A stretch of 64,000 bases of DNA from an uncultured Brevundimonas sp. (GTDB lineage Bacteria; Pseudomonadota; Alphaproteobacteria; Caulobacterales; Caulobacteraceae). The stretch spans positions 1-64,000 of the forward strand of contig NZ_CAMZFB010000003.1 in NCBI RefSeq assembly GCF_947305955.1, read 5' to 3'. Below, piece after piece: positions 46,474-55,876 of the stretch. The notes beneath the pieces were generated by a model that saw only the letters and a program-made list of their open reading frames with translations, was not told the origin of the DNA and did not search any database. The translations under genes were made by a program, and so were the position numbers. How positions within the stretch are numbered: the first letter of the stretch is position 1; every line of letters starts with the position of its first letter.

Positions 46474-46503
46474 AAAGGGCGGGGCCACAGGCTCCGCCCT
46501 TTT
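46474..46503 (+). terminator. Intrinsic terminator after hppD
   Basis: An 11-pair stem (AGGGCGGGGCC / GGCTCCGCCCT, one G-T pair) with loop ACA is followed by TTTTC. Confidence 0.88.
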
Positions 46504-46558
46504 CAATTCCCTGCCGTCCTATACCGTGGCGCGGATAACCCTGTTCATAAGTACGCCC

Positions 46559-46903
46559 ATGTCCCTCCGCGCTATCCTGATCTCGACCGCTGTCCTTTTG
46601 GCGGCTTGCTCGACACAGCCCCAAGTCTCAACGGAAACGGCAGCAGCGGATGCCTGTGCGGCACGCGGCGGCACCATGACCCCTGTGGGTCGCGCCCAGA
46701 CCCTGCAATGCGTGGTCCGCTTTAGCGACGGCGGCAAGACCTGTTTCGACAACGCCAACTGTCAGGGCAAATGCTATTCGACCGGTCGCCAGCTTGAGGG
46801 CTCCGGCAAGCCCTATGGCCAGTGCGCTGTCGACAGCAATCCCTTCGGCTGTCGTTCAGAAATGAACCAAGGCGTGGCTAGCCCCACTCTCTGCCGGGAC
46901 TGA
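46559..46903 (+). CDS. Cysteine-rich lipoprotein of unknown function
   Basis: This is a 114-aa protein with a lipobox (LLAAC, Cys ~19) and seven further cysteines in a compact mature domain (C-A-A-R-G-G..., GKTCFDNANCQGKCYSTG). Disulfide-rich small lipoproteins of this type occur in Caulobacteraceae. Its role is unknown. Confidence 0.7.
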   Translation: MSLRAILISTAVLLAACSTQPQVSTETAAADACAARGGTMTPVGRAQTLQCVVRFSDGGKTCFDNANCQGKCYSTGRQLEGSGKPYGQCAVDSNPFGCRSEMNQGVASPTLCRD

Positions 46904-47110
46904 CATCTGAAAGGTCGGCGCGGACCGTTAGGAGGAGAGGGATATCGATCCGCGCCAAAGGTTCATAAGGGGAAGAAACGCCGTCAAGAGACTGCCCCTT
47001 CCCTATGCGCCTTTCGTGAACAGCGAACTATGCAGATTTTCTAAATCGAACATTAGTATCGCACTGTAGTCGCGCCATTTTTAAGGCAGGGCCATGAGAA
47101 GCTCTAAACC
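46904..47110. other. Non-coding gap between lipoprotein and ABC operon
   Basis: About 205 bases contain no supported gene and no strong hairpin; a GGAGGAGAGG run is at 46929-46940. Confidence 0.4.
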
Positions 47111-47812
47111 CTATGGCAAACGTCGCCCCGCCTCGTCGGCATCCAGCAGGCCGTCTTTCAGCACCAGACGCCGCGAGCATTTGGCGGCTATGCCCTGATC
47201 GTGGGTGCAGATCAGGAAGGTGGCCCCGTCCTCGCGGTTCACCTCGCGCATTAGCTCCAGAACCGTGTCGGCGGAGTCTGTGTCCAGATTGCCCGTCGGC
47301 TCGTCGGCGATGATCAGATCGGGCTTGTTCATCAGGGCGCGGGCAATCGCCACACGCTGTTTCTGGCCACCGGACAAACGGGTGGCCGGATAGTCGATCC
47401 GGTCCTCTAGACCTACCCTTCTGAGCAGTTCGGCGGCGCGGTCGCGCATCTCGCGGCTGATCCCGCCCGCAGGGGCCGCCGCCGGAAAGGCGACATTTTC
47501 CAGCGCCGTAAAGTCCGGCAGCAGGTGGTGGAACTGGAAAACAAAGCCCAGCCGCTCGTTTCGGAACAGGGCGCGTCTGCGTTCGGACAGACGGTCCACC
47601 CGCTCGCCCGCAATCTCCAGCTCGCCCGAGGTCGGACGCAGCAACAGGCCGATGATCGACAACAGGGTCGACTTGCCCGAGCCCGACTGACCAACCAAGG
47701 CGGTCAGCTCGCCCTTGTCCAGCGTGACGTCGATGCCCTTGAGCACCAGCGTGTCCTCGTCGCCGTTGCGGAAGGACTTCCTGATGTCTGTGGCTTTCAG
47801 CAGATGGCTCAT
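47111..47812 (-). CDS. ABC transporter ATP-binding protein (MacB/LolD-type)
   Basis: This is a 233-aa ATPase with Walker [12 protein letters not shown] (near 42), signature [15 protein letters not shown] and Walker [14 protein letters not shown]. It is the third gene of an exporter operon and overlaps the permease end by four bases (ATGA). LolD/MacB-type ATPases pair with FtsX-like permeases. Confidence 0.95.
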   Translation of the reverse strand: MSHLLKATDIRKSFRNGDEDTLVLKGIDVTLDKGELTALVGQSGSGKSTLLSIIGLLLRPTSGELEIAGERVDRLSERRRALFRNERLGFVFQFHHLLPDFTALENVAFPAAAPAGGISREMRDRAAELLRRVGLEDRIDYPATRLSGGQKQRVAIARALMNKPDLIIADEPTGNLDTDSADTVLELMREVNREDGATFLICTHDQGIAAKCSRRLVLKDGLLDADEAGRRLP

Positions 47813-49011
47813 TGCTGGATCGCCTCCAACGGATCGACCTTGGCGGCATTACGCGCCGGAATGATGGACGCCACCACCGCGCCCAGCGTCGTCAGCACCA
47901 GAGCGGCGACATAGCCCCCCTGCTCCGGCGCGATGGGCAGGGCCGAGGTGCCGTCGGCCTTGGTGATCCCTTCCAGAAACACGCACAGACCATAGCCCAG
48001 ACCGCACCCCACCAAGGCCCCGACCAGTCCGATCAACAGCCCCTGCAGCAGGAAGACCCAGATGATGAAGCTGCCCGAAATGCCAAAGGCCCGCATGATC
48101 CCGACCTCGCTGCGACGGCGATAGGCCGACAGCACCAGCGCACTGGCGATACCGATGATGATGGAGATCAGGGAGAAGGCCTGAATCATGGTGCCCGTCT
48201 GGCCTTGGGCGTTCAGCGCGTCCTCAAGGCTTTCGTTCTTTTCTTGCCACGGGGTCACGCGCTGACCCGTCGCGCCCTTGAGGAACTCGGCCACGTCGCG
48301 GGCCTGCTGTGGGTCGGACAGCTTGACCTCGATATTGGTCACCCCTTCCGGCAGGGCGAACAGCGGGCGCGCCGTCTGGATCGACATGAAGGCCACCCGC
48401 TCATCAAGGCTTTGCAGGCCGGTGCGGAAGATCCCGCTGATGGTCAGTTGCCGCTCCACCCCGCGCTCGGTCCGCAGCAGGACGGCCTGCCCCGCCTCCA
48501 GTCCGAACTCCTCAGCCATCTTGCCCCCGATCAACAGGCCATCGGCCCGCAGCTGGCCAGAACCATCGACGATCTTGGGGGTGATCTGGCTGATGGCGTC
48601 CACGCCTTCCGGCTCGACGCCCAGCACCGAAAGCGGCGACACCGCCTCACCCTTCACCAGAAAGGCACTGCCTGAAATCTGCGGGCTGATGGCCGATACG
48701 CCCTCGGTCGAGCGCAACAGATCGACAATCATCGGCCAGTCGCGGATCTGCTTGCGTTGCAGGGTAGAGACCAGCGCAACACCTTCCACCGGCACATCGC
48801 CTTCGATCACGCGGGCCACCCGCGTCGGGGCCTCGATGCTGACGTGGGCGCTGTCGCCCGTGACCTGCTCGGTCAGGCGAACCTCCAGCCCCGCGATCAG
48901 GGCCGTGATGAAGACAAACACCGTCACCCCCAGCGCCACCCCTGCAATCAACAGCAGGGTCTGGCTGGGGTTGGACAACAGATAGCGGCGGGCGACCTTG
49001 AGAGCGAACAC
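47809..49011 (-). CDS. ABC transporter permease (MacB/FtsX-type)
   Basis: This is a 400-aa permease with a cytoplasm-proximal N-terminal membrane helix, a large periplasmic MacB-like domain (about 45-265), and three C-terminal membrane helices (FtsX domain). It is the partner of the ATPase downstream and the HlyD-type adaptor upstream. Confidence 0.93.
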   Translation of the reverse strand: MFALKVARRYLLSNPSQTLLLIAGVALGVTVFVFITALIAGLEVRLTEQVTGDSAHVSIEAPTRVARVIEGDVPVEGVALVSTLQRKQIRDWPMIVDLLRSTEGVSAISPQISGSAFLVKGEAVSPLSVLGVEPEGVDAISQITPKIVDGSGQLRADGLLIGGKMAEEFGLEAGQAVLLRTERGVERQLTISGIFRTGLQSLDERVAFMSIQTARPLFALPEGVTNIEVKLSDPQQARDVAEFLKGATGQRVTPWQEKNESLEDALNAQGQTGTMIQAFSLISIIIGIASALVLSAYRRRSEVGIMRAFGISGSFIIWVFLLQGLLIGLVGALVGCGLGYGLCVFLEGITKADGTSALPIAPEQGGYVAALVLTTLGAVVASIIPARNAAKVDPLEAIQQ

Positions 49012-49016
49012 GGCGC

Positions 49017-50090
49017 TTATTTCGCCTGTTCGACGACAGCGCGGATCGACTGTCCGGCCTCGATCCCCGAGGGATCAAGCACGATACGGTCACCGGCCTT
49101 CAGCCCCTCTGTGATGATGGCATTGGTCGTGGGCCAACGCTCGATGGTCACGGCCTGCTGGCGGACCTTGCCATCCGCCCCCACGACCAGAACCTTGGGC
49201 TGGGCCGTCGCGTCCAGCACGGCGCGGCGCGGAACGGCAATGGCGTTGTCACGACGCCCCACCACCACCGTCAGGTCAATCGAGCGACCCGGGGCAAGAC
49301 TGCTGCCCTCGGTCGGGACCAGCTTGATCAGACGCGCCCCCGTGGACGAGTTCACGCGCGGCGAAACCTCGGACACTCGGGCGGTAAACACCTTATCGGA
49401 CCCTGCCAGAGCAGCACGGGCCGTCATGCCAACGTGGATGGCGTCGGCATAGGATTCCTCGACCTCGGCCTGAATCTCGGTGCCGCTGTTGGAGCCCAGC
49501 TCGAACAGGGTCTCGCCCACTGTCACCACCTTGCCGTTATCGATGGGGCGCACCAGCACCACCCCATTCATGGGCGAGCGGATGGTGTATTCACGCGTGC
49601 GCTCGGCAGAGGCGCGAACCGAGGCATTGGCTGCTTCCAGATTGGCCTCTGCCGCCTGCAGGGTGGCGCGGGCGGAATCCAGCGCGGCCTTGGCGGCAAA
49701 TCCGCGGTCATAGAGGGTTTGGGTACGGCTGAAATTCAGGCGGGCCTCGGCGGCCTCGGCGCGGGCGGCGGTGGCGCGGGCGACCTCGGCATCGGTCTGG
49801 GCCTGTTCAACCGTAGCGCGGATCACGGCCAGCGCGGCCCCTTGGGTGACGGCATCGCCATCGTCCACAAACAGGCGGATCACCTGACCCGGATTGGGCG
49901 ATGATACTTCGACCAGATCACCGGGGCGAGCACGGCCCACCACCGACAATCCCATTTCAATCGTCTGCGGCTTGATCTCAAGCACGCTGACTTCAGGCGG
50001 GCGCTGCATCTTCCAGACAAGGAATGCGGCGGCGGCCACAGCGGCCACGCCCGCCACACCCCATACGATACGCTTGCGTCCGCTCTTCAT
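49017..50090 (-). CDS. HlyD-family periplasmic adaptor
   Basis: This is a 357-aa adaptor with an N-terminal membrane anchor (about 7-27), a lipoyl/barrel-sandwich half (VEVSSPNPGQVIRLFVDDGDAV), an alanine/arginine-rich coiled-coil hairpin (about 95-165), the second half (YTIRSPMNGVVLVRPIDNG) and a beta-barrel. It heads the operon with the permease and ATPase, forming a MacAB-like tripartite exporter. The outer-membrane TolC partner is not in the window. Confidence 0.92.
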   Translation of the reverse strand: MKSGRKRIVWGVAGVAAVAAAAFLVWKMQRPPEVSVLEIKPQTIEMGLSVVGRARPGDLVEVSSPNPGQVIRLFVDDGDAVTQGAALAVIRATVEQAQTDAEVARATAARAEAAEARLNFSRTQTLYDRGFAAKAALDSARATLQAAEANLEAANASVRASAERTREYTIRSPMNGVVLVRPIDNGKVVTVGETLFELGSNSGTEIQAEVEESYADAIHVGMTARAALAGSDKVFTARVSEVSPRVNSSTGARLIKLVPTEGSSLAPGRSIDLTVVVGRRDNAIAVPRRAVLDATAQPKVLVVGADGKVRQQAVTIERWPTTNAIITEGLKAGDRIVLDPSGIEAGQSIRAVVEQAK

Positions 50091-50214
50091 ACTGCCCCGC
50101 TCGACCTTGGTCCGCTTTCAAAGACACAACGTATATGGGAACAGCATAGGTTCCGATCCAACGGTAAATACTGAAAAAATCAGCACCGCCGGATCGGAAC
50201 TCTTCAAAGACGGA

Positions 50215-52281
50215 TTACCAGACCGGAACGCGCTGGCTCTTGTCCAGATACAGCTTCTGCTCGGGCTTCACGTCAAAGGCGCTGTACCACGCATCCAGAT
50301 TGCGAACCGTCTGGGCGCGATACGGACCCGGCGCGTGAACATCGGTCATCAGCTTGTTACGCAGCGCCGCATCACGGAACACCGCGCGATAGTTCTGTGC
50401 CCAGCCAAGGAAGAAGCGCTGATCGCCCGTAAAGCCGTCCAGAACCGGCGCTTCCTTGCCACCTAGCGATAGCTTCCAAGCATCGTAGGCGGCGGACAGG
50501 CCCGCCACATCGGCGATGTTCTCGCCCAGCGTCAGGCGACCGTTCACCGCGGCATCCTCGAACGGCTTATAGCCGTCGAACTGGGTGGCCAGCATGTCGG
50601 CGGCACGGTTGAACTGTGCCTTGTCCGACGCCGTCCACCAGTCACGCAGGCGGCCATGGGAGTCGAACTGCGAGCCCAGATTGTCAAAGCCGTGGCTGAT
50701 CTCGTGGCCGATCACGCCGCCGATGGCCCCATAGTTGACCGCCGGATCGGCATTCGGATCAAAGAAGGTCGGCTCCAGAATGGCCGCAGGGAAGATGATC
50801 GAGTTCTGGCTGGGCGCGAACAGGGCGTTCACTTCCTGCGGCACCATGAACCATTCGTCGCGGTCTACCGGCTGTCCCAGCTTGGCCAGTTGACGGCGGT
50901 ATTCCACCAGCGAGGCCCGCTCCAGATTGCCATAGGCATCATCCGCCGAAACCGTCAGCGCCGAATAGTCGCGCCACTTGTTCGGATAGCCCACGCCGAC
51001 GCGCATGGATTCCAGCTTGGCGTGCGCCTCGACCTTGGTTTCCGGCGTCATCCAGCTCAGCGCCTCGATGCGCTTGCCCATCGCGGCCTTGATGTTGACG
51101 ACCATTTCCTCGACCGCAGCCTTGGCTTCGGGCGGGAAGTATTTGGCCACATACATACGGCCCACGGCATCGCCCAGCGCACTGTTGGTCAGGGCAATGG
51201 CACGCTTCCAGCGCGGGGTCGGTTCGGGCTGGCCGCTCAGGGCCTTGCCATAGAATTCGAAATGCTGGTCGACAAAGGCCTTCGACAGGTTCGGCGCGCC
51301 ACGGTTGATAGCGTGGAAGGTCAGATAGTCCTTCCAGCTTTCCAGCGATTCCGAGCCGACAAGGCCCGCCAGACCGGTGACGGCACTGGCTTGCCAGACC
51401 TTGATCTTGTCCGCGCCCGACAGGCCCGATGCCTCGAAGAAGGCGTTCCAGTCCATGCCCGGTGCCTTGGTCGCGAACTCGGCACGGTCCCAGGTGTTGT
51501 TGGCCTTCTGAACGTCGCCCGTATCCAGCTGCGACCAGTGTGTGCGGGCAATGCGGGTTTCCAGCGCCATGATGCGCGCGGCGCGCTCTTCAGGCTTGTC
51601 GATGCCAGCCAGTTTCAGCGTGGCGACGATATGGGCCAGATACTGGGTCCGCAGGGTCGCAAAACGCGCCCCGTTATCCAGATAGAAGTCACGGTCCGGC
51701 ATGCCCAGACCGCCCTGCATCAGATAGGGCACATAGCGTTCCGGCTCGTCCAGATCCTGTGCCACCCACAGGCCCAGCGGACGGTCGGTGTAATAGTTGG
51801 TCGCGTTCAGCGGATCGACGTCCGCACGCATGATCGCGCCGATATAGGCCGAGATCGCCTTGCGATCGCTCAGGGCCGCAACCTTGGCCAGTTCGGGCCG
51901 CAGCGGCTCCATACCGCGCGCCTCGATGGCCGCTTCGTCCATCAACGCAGCATAGAAGTCGGCGACCTTACCCGCATCGGGGTCACGATTTTCACGGGCG
52001 TGGGTAATCAGGTCCTTGACCCGCTCGTTCGACTTTTCAGCCAGCACCGAGAAGGTGTTCCAGCTGGACTTGTCATTGGGGATGGGGGTCGACTTGACCC
52101 AGCCGCCGTTGGCGTAGCTGAAGAAATCGTCGCCCGCCGCGACATTCCGGTCCATGCCCACGGTGTCGAAGCCAAAGGTGCCGTACTCCGGCTTGCCGCC
52201 GTTGATCGCCCCGCCCGGGCCAGAGCACGCCACAAGAATACAGACGGCCGACGCCGCAACCATCAATGATTTGAGTGACAC
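50215..52281 (-). CDS. Secreted M13-family (neprilysin-like) metallopeptidase
   Basis: This is a 688-aa zinc endopeptidase. It starts at GTG 52281 with GGAGGAAAT upstream and a lipoprotein signal (ILVAC, Cys ~14). The zinc site is HEISH in GHEISHGFD (near 530), with the third ligand in ENIADVAG and the C-terminal CxxW-type end replaced by VPVW. The N-terminal region carries NGGWVKSTPIPNDKSSW, typical of bacterial PepO/M13. It is divergent from the TrmB gene. Confidence 0.93.
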   Translation of the reverse strand: MSLKSLMVAASAVCILVACSGPGGAINGGKPEYGTFGFDTVGMDRNVAAGDDFFSYANGGWVKSTPIPNDKSSWNTFSVLAEKSNERVKDLITHARENRDPDAGKVADFYAALMDEAAIEARGMEPLRPELAKVAALSDRKAISAYIGAIMRADVDPLNATNYYTDRPLGLWVAQDLDEPERYVPYLMQGGLGMPDRDFYLDNGARFATLRTQYLAHIVATLKLAGIDKPEERAARIMALETRIARTHWSQLDTGDVQKANNTWDRAEFATKAPGMDWNAFFEASGLSGADKIKVWQASAVTGLAGLVGSESLESWKDYLTFHAINRGAPNLSKAFVDQHFEFYGKALSGQPEPTPRWKRAIALTNSALGDAVGRMYVAKYFPPEAKAAVEEMVVNIKAAMGKRIEALSWMTPETKVEAHAKLESMRVGVGYPNKWRDYSALTVSADDAYGNLERASLVEYRRQLAKLGQPVDRDEWFMVPQEVNALFAPSQNSIIFPAAILEPTFFDPNADPAVNYGAIGGVIGHEISHGFDNLGSQFDSHGRLRDWWTASDKAQFNRAADMLATQFDGYKPFEDAAVNGRLTLGENIADVAGLSAAYDAWKLSLGGKEAPVLDGFTGDQRFFLGWAQNYRAVFRDAALRNKLMTDVHAPGPYRAQTVRNLDAWYSAFDVKPEQKLYLDKSQRVPVW

Positions 52282-52387
52282 ATTTCCTCCTTCGCGCCGC
52301 TTGTTCAAAGTCGGCGCATGCCCTGCATAACGGGTGACGGGCGCACAAAGCTGCGCGCGGATGCCGCACCCACGATGCTCAAGAAAG

Positions 52388-52407
52388 CTAGTAGCAGACA
52401 CTACTAG
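52388..52407. promoter_or_regulatory. Perfect 7-bp inverted repeat between M13 peptidase and TrmB genes
   Basis: CTAGTAG-CAGACA-CTACTAG lies in the divergent intergenic region. Short TACT/AGTA-type palindromes are known for some TrmB-family regulators. A shared operator is plausible but untested. Confidence 0.5.
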
Positions 52408-52500
52408 TCAAATGAGAAATGTGTAATCCTAATATCCTTGGGATTTCAGGCTCTGGCTGGCATCAGTTCGCCCGTTATCCGGAAGGACGAGGGGGTAAGC

Positions 52501-53322
52501 ATGTCACCGGAAGAAACGCTCATCGCGCTGGGGTTCACCGAAACCGAGGCCCTGACCTATTGCGAGCTTCTGCGGGCTGGCCCTTCGACCGGCTACAAGA
52601 TCGCCCAGGCCATCGGCAAGGCACAGGCCAACACCTATAAGACCCTTGCCACTCTGGTCCAGAAGGGCGCGGTCATCGACGACGGCGGCGAGCCGAGACT
52701 TTTTCGCGCCATCAGCCCCGATCCCCTGATCCGCTCACTGGAAGCCCGCCTGTCCGAACAGACGGCAACGGCCCGCGCGGCGCTCAGCACGCTGGAAACC
52801 CGCCTGCCGGAGGACCGCCTCTATCAACTGCGTTCGGTCGACCAGATCTGGGCGCGTTGCGAGGACATGATCGACAATGCCCGCGAGATCATCCTGTTCG
52901 ACTGTTTTCCGGCCATCGAGGACCGAATTGCCCCGGCCCTGACCCGCGCCGCCCAGCGCGGCGTCGCCGTTCACGGCGTGGTCTATGAGGACCGCCCCGA
53001 CCACAGCCGCGGCTACAACACCATCCGCTCGCGTGCGGCAGAGAGCATTCTGGCGCGCTGGCCGGGGGCGGAAATCCGTCTGGTTGTCGATGCCAGCCAG
53101 CACCTGATGGCCTTGGTCAGCCATGGCTCCGAAAAGATCCTGCACGGTCTGTGGAGCGAGAGCGTCTATCTGTCGGTGACCCAGCACTATGCGCTGTCCG
53201 CCGAGATCCGGCTGCACAACCTGCCGCAGGAAACGGCCTTCCCGCCGCAACTTTCGATTGCCGGAACCCATCCCCCCGGCCTACGTCAGCTTCTCAGCCA
53301 GTCGCCCGACGACAGCCAGTAA
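52501..53322 (+). CDS. TrmB-family transcriptional regulator
   Basis: This is a 273-aa regulator with an N-terminal winged-helix domain (TLIALGFTETEALTYCELLRAGPSTGYKIAQAIGKAQANTYKTLATLVQKGAV) and a C-terminal phospholipase-D-like/TrmB sensor domain (ILFDCFPAIEDRIAPALTRAAQRGVAVHGVVYED). It starts at ATG 52501 after GAGGGGG. It is upstream of an amino-acid permease and two oxidoreductases, its probable targets. Confidence 0.85.
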   Translation: MSPEETLIALGFTETEALTYCELLRAGPSTGYKIAQAIGKAQANTYKTLATLVQKGAVIDDGGEPRLFRAISPDPLIRSLEARLSEQTATARAALSTLETRLPEDRLYQLRSVDQIWARCEDMIDNAREIILFDCFPAIEDRIAPALTRAAQRGVAVHGVVYEDRPDHSRGYNTIRSRAAESILARWPGAEIRLVVDASQHLMALVSHGSEKILHGLWSESVYLSVTQHYALSAEIRLHNLPQETAFPPQLSIAGTHPPGLRQLLSQSPDDSQ

Positions 53323-53351
53323 ACTTAGTCACCCAGTATCCGGAGCCCAAC

Positions 53352-54719
53352 ATGGGCGCGTCCCCCTCCCCCGCATCCTCCCCACAACTCGCCCGCACAC
53401 TGGGCTGGCCGCATCTGATCGCACTCGGCGTCGGGGCCATTGTCGGCACCGGCATCCTGACCCTCATCGGCATCGGTGCGGACAAGGCGGGGCCAGCGGT
53501 CCTGATCTCCTTCCTGATTGCCGGATTTGTGTGCGCGTGCGGCGCGCTCTGCTACGCCGAGATGGCATCGACCATCACCGAGGCCGGCAGCGCCTATACC
53601 TATACGCGGGTGGTGATGGGTTCGCTGATGGCGTGGGTCATCGGCTGGGCGCTGATCCTTGAATATTCGCTGGTTGTCAGCGCCGTCGCGGTCAGCTGGG
53701 CGGGCTATGCCGCGCCCCTGCTGCACGACTGGCTGGGCCTGCCCATGGCCTTGATGCAGGGCCCGTCCGAGGGCGGAATCGCCAACCTGCCGGCGCTTTT
53801 GATTATCGTGCTGGTGGCGGGCGTCCTGCTGATCGGCACCGGCAAGAGCGCGGCGGCCAATATGGTGCTGGTGGTGGTCAAGCTGTCTGCGCTGGCCCTG
53901 TTCGTCTGGTTTGCCCTGCCCCATTTCGACGCCGCCAACCTCAAGCCCTTCAGCCCGTTCGGATTTGGCTCGACCATGAGCCCCGACGGGATCGAGCGCG
54001 GCATCATGGCCGCTGCCGCCATCATTTTCTCGGCCTTCTATGGCTTTGACGCCATCGCCACGGCGTCCGAGGAAGTCCGCAATCCCAAGCGCGATCTGGC
54101 CATTGGCATTGTCGGCTCCATGCTGGCGTGCGCCGCCATCTATGTCGTCATCGCGCTGGCAGCGCTGGGCAGCACGCCCTTCACCACCTTTGCTAACAGC
54201 CCCGAGCCGCTGGCCCTGATCCTTCGCCAGCTCAACCAGCCGTTTGCCGCCGGTTTCCTTGGCATTACCGCCGTCCTGACCCTACCGACGGTCATCCTCG
54301 CCTTCTTCTATGGCCAGAGCCGCATCTTCTTCGTGCTGGCGCGTGACGGCATGCTGCCGCGCGGTCTGGCCAAGGTTTCGGGCAAGGGTGCCCCCGTGCG
54401 GATCACCCTGTTCACGGTGGCTGTGGTCGGCGCGATTGCCCTTTTCCTGCCTCTGGGCGAGATCGTGGCCCTGGCCAATGCGGGGACGCTGATCGCCTTT
54501 ATGTCAGTGGCGGTCTGCCTGCTGATCCTGCGCGTCAAACAGCCAAGCCTGCCGCGCGGCTTCCGCACACCCATGGCATGGGTTGTCGGGCCCATCTCGA
54601 TCGCGGGCTGCCTCTATCTGTTGATCAGTCTGCCGCAGAAAACCCTTCTCGGCTTCGTGATCTGGAACATCATCGGTCTGGCCATATATTTCGCCTATAG
54701 CCGCCGAAACAGCAGATAG
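53352..54719 (+). CDS. APC-family amino-acid permease
   Basis: This is a 455-aa inner-membrane protein with 12 hydrophobic segments, starting at ATG 53352. The consensus GVGAIVGTGILTLIG (TM1) and GFDAIATASEEVRNPKRDLAIGI (TM6-7) fit the APC superfamily (cationic/neutral amino-acid permeases). It lies 29 bases after the TrmB gene, so it is likely in the same operon. Confidence 0.9.
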   Translation: MGASPSPASSPQLARTLGWPHLIALGVGAIVGTGILTLIGIGADKAGPAVLISFLIAGFVCACGALCYAEMASTITEAGSAYTYTRVVMGSLMAWVIGWALILEYSLVVSAVAVSWAGYAAPLLHDWLGLPMALMQGPSEGGIANLPALLIIVLVAGVLLIGTGKSAAANMVLVVVKLSALALFVWFALPHFDAANLKPFSPFGFGSTMSPDGIERGIMAAAAIIFSAFYGFDAIATASEEVRNPKRDLAIGIVGSMLACAAIYVVIALAALGSTPFTTFANSPEPLALILRQLNQPFAAGFLGITAVLTLPTVILAFFYGQSRIFFVLARDGMLPRGLAKVSGKGAPVRITLFTVAVVGAIALFLPLGEIVALANAGTLIAFMSVAVCLLILRVKQPSLPRGFRTPMAWVVGPISIAGCLYLLISLPQKTLLGFVIWNIIGLAIYFAYSRRNSR

Positions 54720-54732
54720 CGGAGTACCGTCC

Positions 54733-55737
54733 ATGAAGGCCGTGGGTTATCGCCAATCCGGAAGCATCGACCGTCCGGACGCCCTGATCGATATCGACCT
54801 GCCCGCGCCCGTACCCGGCCCGCGTGACCTGCTGGTCAGGATCAAGGCTGTCTCGGTCAATCCGGTGGACACCAAGATCCGCTCGACTGCCCAACCCGCT
54901 CATGGCGAGTTCAAGGTGCTGGGCTATGACGCGGCGGGCGTCGTCGAGGCTGTTGGCGAGGACGTCACCCTGTTTAACGTGGGCGACGAGGTCTTCTATT
55001 CCGGCACCAACACCCGCCAAGGCTCCAACGCCGAGCTTCAGGTGGTGGATGAACGCTTGGTTGGCATAAAACCCGCCAAGCTGAGCTGGGCGGAGGCCGC
55101 CGCCATGCCCCTGACCTCGGTCACGGCATGGGAGCTTTTGTTCGACCGACTGGGCGTCGAAAAGGGTGCCAAGGGCGAACTTCTGGTGATCAACGGTGCT
55201 GGCGGCGTGGGGTCGGTGCTGATCCAACTGGCCCGCCACCTGACCGAGATGACAGTGATTGCAACCGCATCACGCCCCGAGACCATAGAATGGGTCAAAC
55301 GCATGGGCGCGCATCAGGTGATCAACCACCGCCTGCCCCTGTCCGAAGAACTGGCACGCATCAGCATACCGGAAGTCAGCCACGTTGCGAGCCTCAGCGG
55401 CAGTCAGGACAATCAGGCCGAGTTCGCCAAGATCATCGCCCCCCAGGGGCATCTGGCCCTGATCGACTCTCCCGCCTCGTTCGACATCGCGCCGTTCAAG
55501 CCCAAGTCGATCACCGTGGCGTGGGAATATATGTTCACCCGCTCCATGTTCCAGACGCCGGACATGGACCGCCAGCACCAGATTCTGAACCGTGTCAGCG
55601 CCATGCTGGACCTTGGCCAGCTAACCTCGACGGCGACCGAAGAAGGTGGCCCCATCAACGCCGCCAATCTGATCGCCATGCACCGCAAGGCCGAGGCCGG
55701 CACCGCCATCGGCAAAATGGTCCTGACGGGTTTCTAG
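54733..55737 (+). CDS. MDR-family (quinone/alcohol) oxidoreductase
   Basis: This is a 334-aa medium-chain dehydrogenase with the NADPH motif INGAGGVGSVLIQLAR near 155. The N-terminal segment KAVSVNPVDTKIR is of the zinc-independent quinone-oxidoreductase type. It starts 13 bases after the permease stop. Confidence 0.88.
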   Translation: MKAVGYRQSGSIDRPDALIDIDLPAPVPGPRDLLVRIKAVSVNPVDTKIRSTAQPAHGEFKVLGYDAAGVVEAVGEDVTLFNVGDEVFYSGTNTRQGSNAELQVVDERLVGIKPAKLSWAEAAAMPLTSVTAWELLFDRLGVEKGAKGELLVINGAGGVGSVLIQLARHLTEMTVIATASRPETIEWVKRMGAHQVINHRLPLSEELARISIPEVSHVASLSGSQDNQAEFAKIIAPQGHLALIDSPASFDIAPFKPKSITVAWEYMFTRSMFQTPDMDRQHQILNRVSAMLDLGQLTSTATEEGGPINAANLIAMHRKAEAGTAIGKMVLTGF

Positions 55738-55876
55738 GCCCCCCTTCGCTGGATCGGTACCTGCACCCTTTTGCCCAGCCGACACCTTCGACCACCGTCG
55801 TACGGAACACCCCGCCCTATCAGGTATTACCCTCCTCATTATCTGCGCGCCGGAAAGGCGAGCATTGGAGCTTGAA

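Noticed and set aside
44484-46475. Long antisense frame across phhA and hppD
   Set aside because: Both sense genes are certain and the antisense product has no family signature.
46904-47110. Possible small RNA or gene in the gap
   Set aside because: No strong hairpin, promoter pair or frame found.
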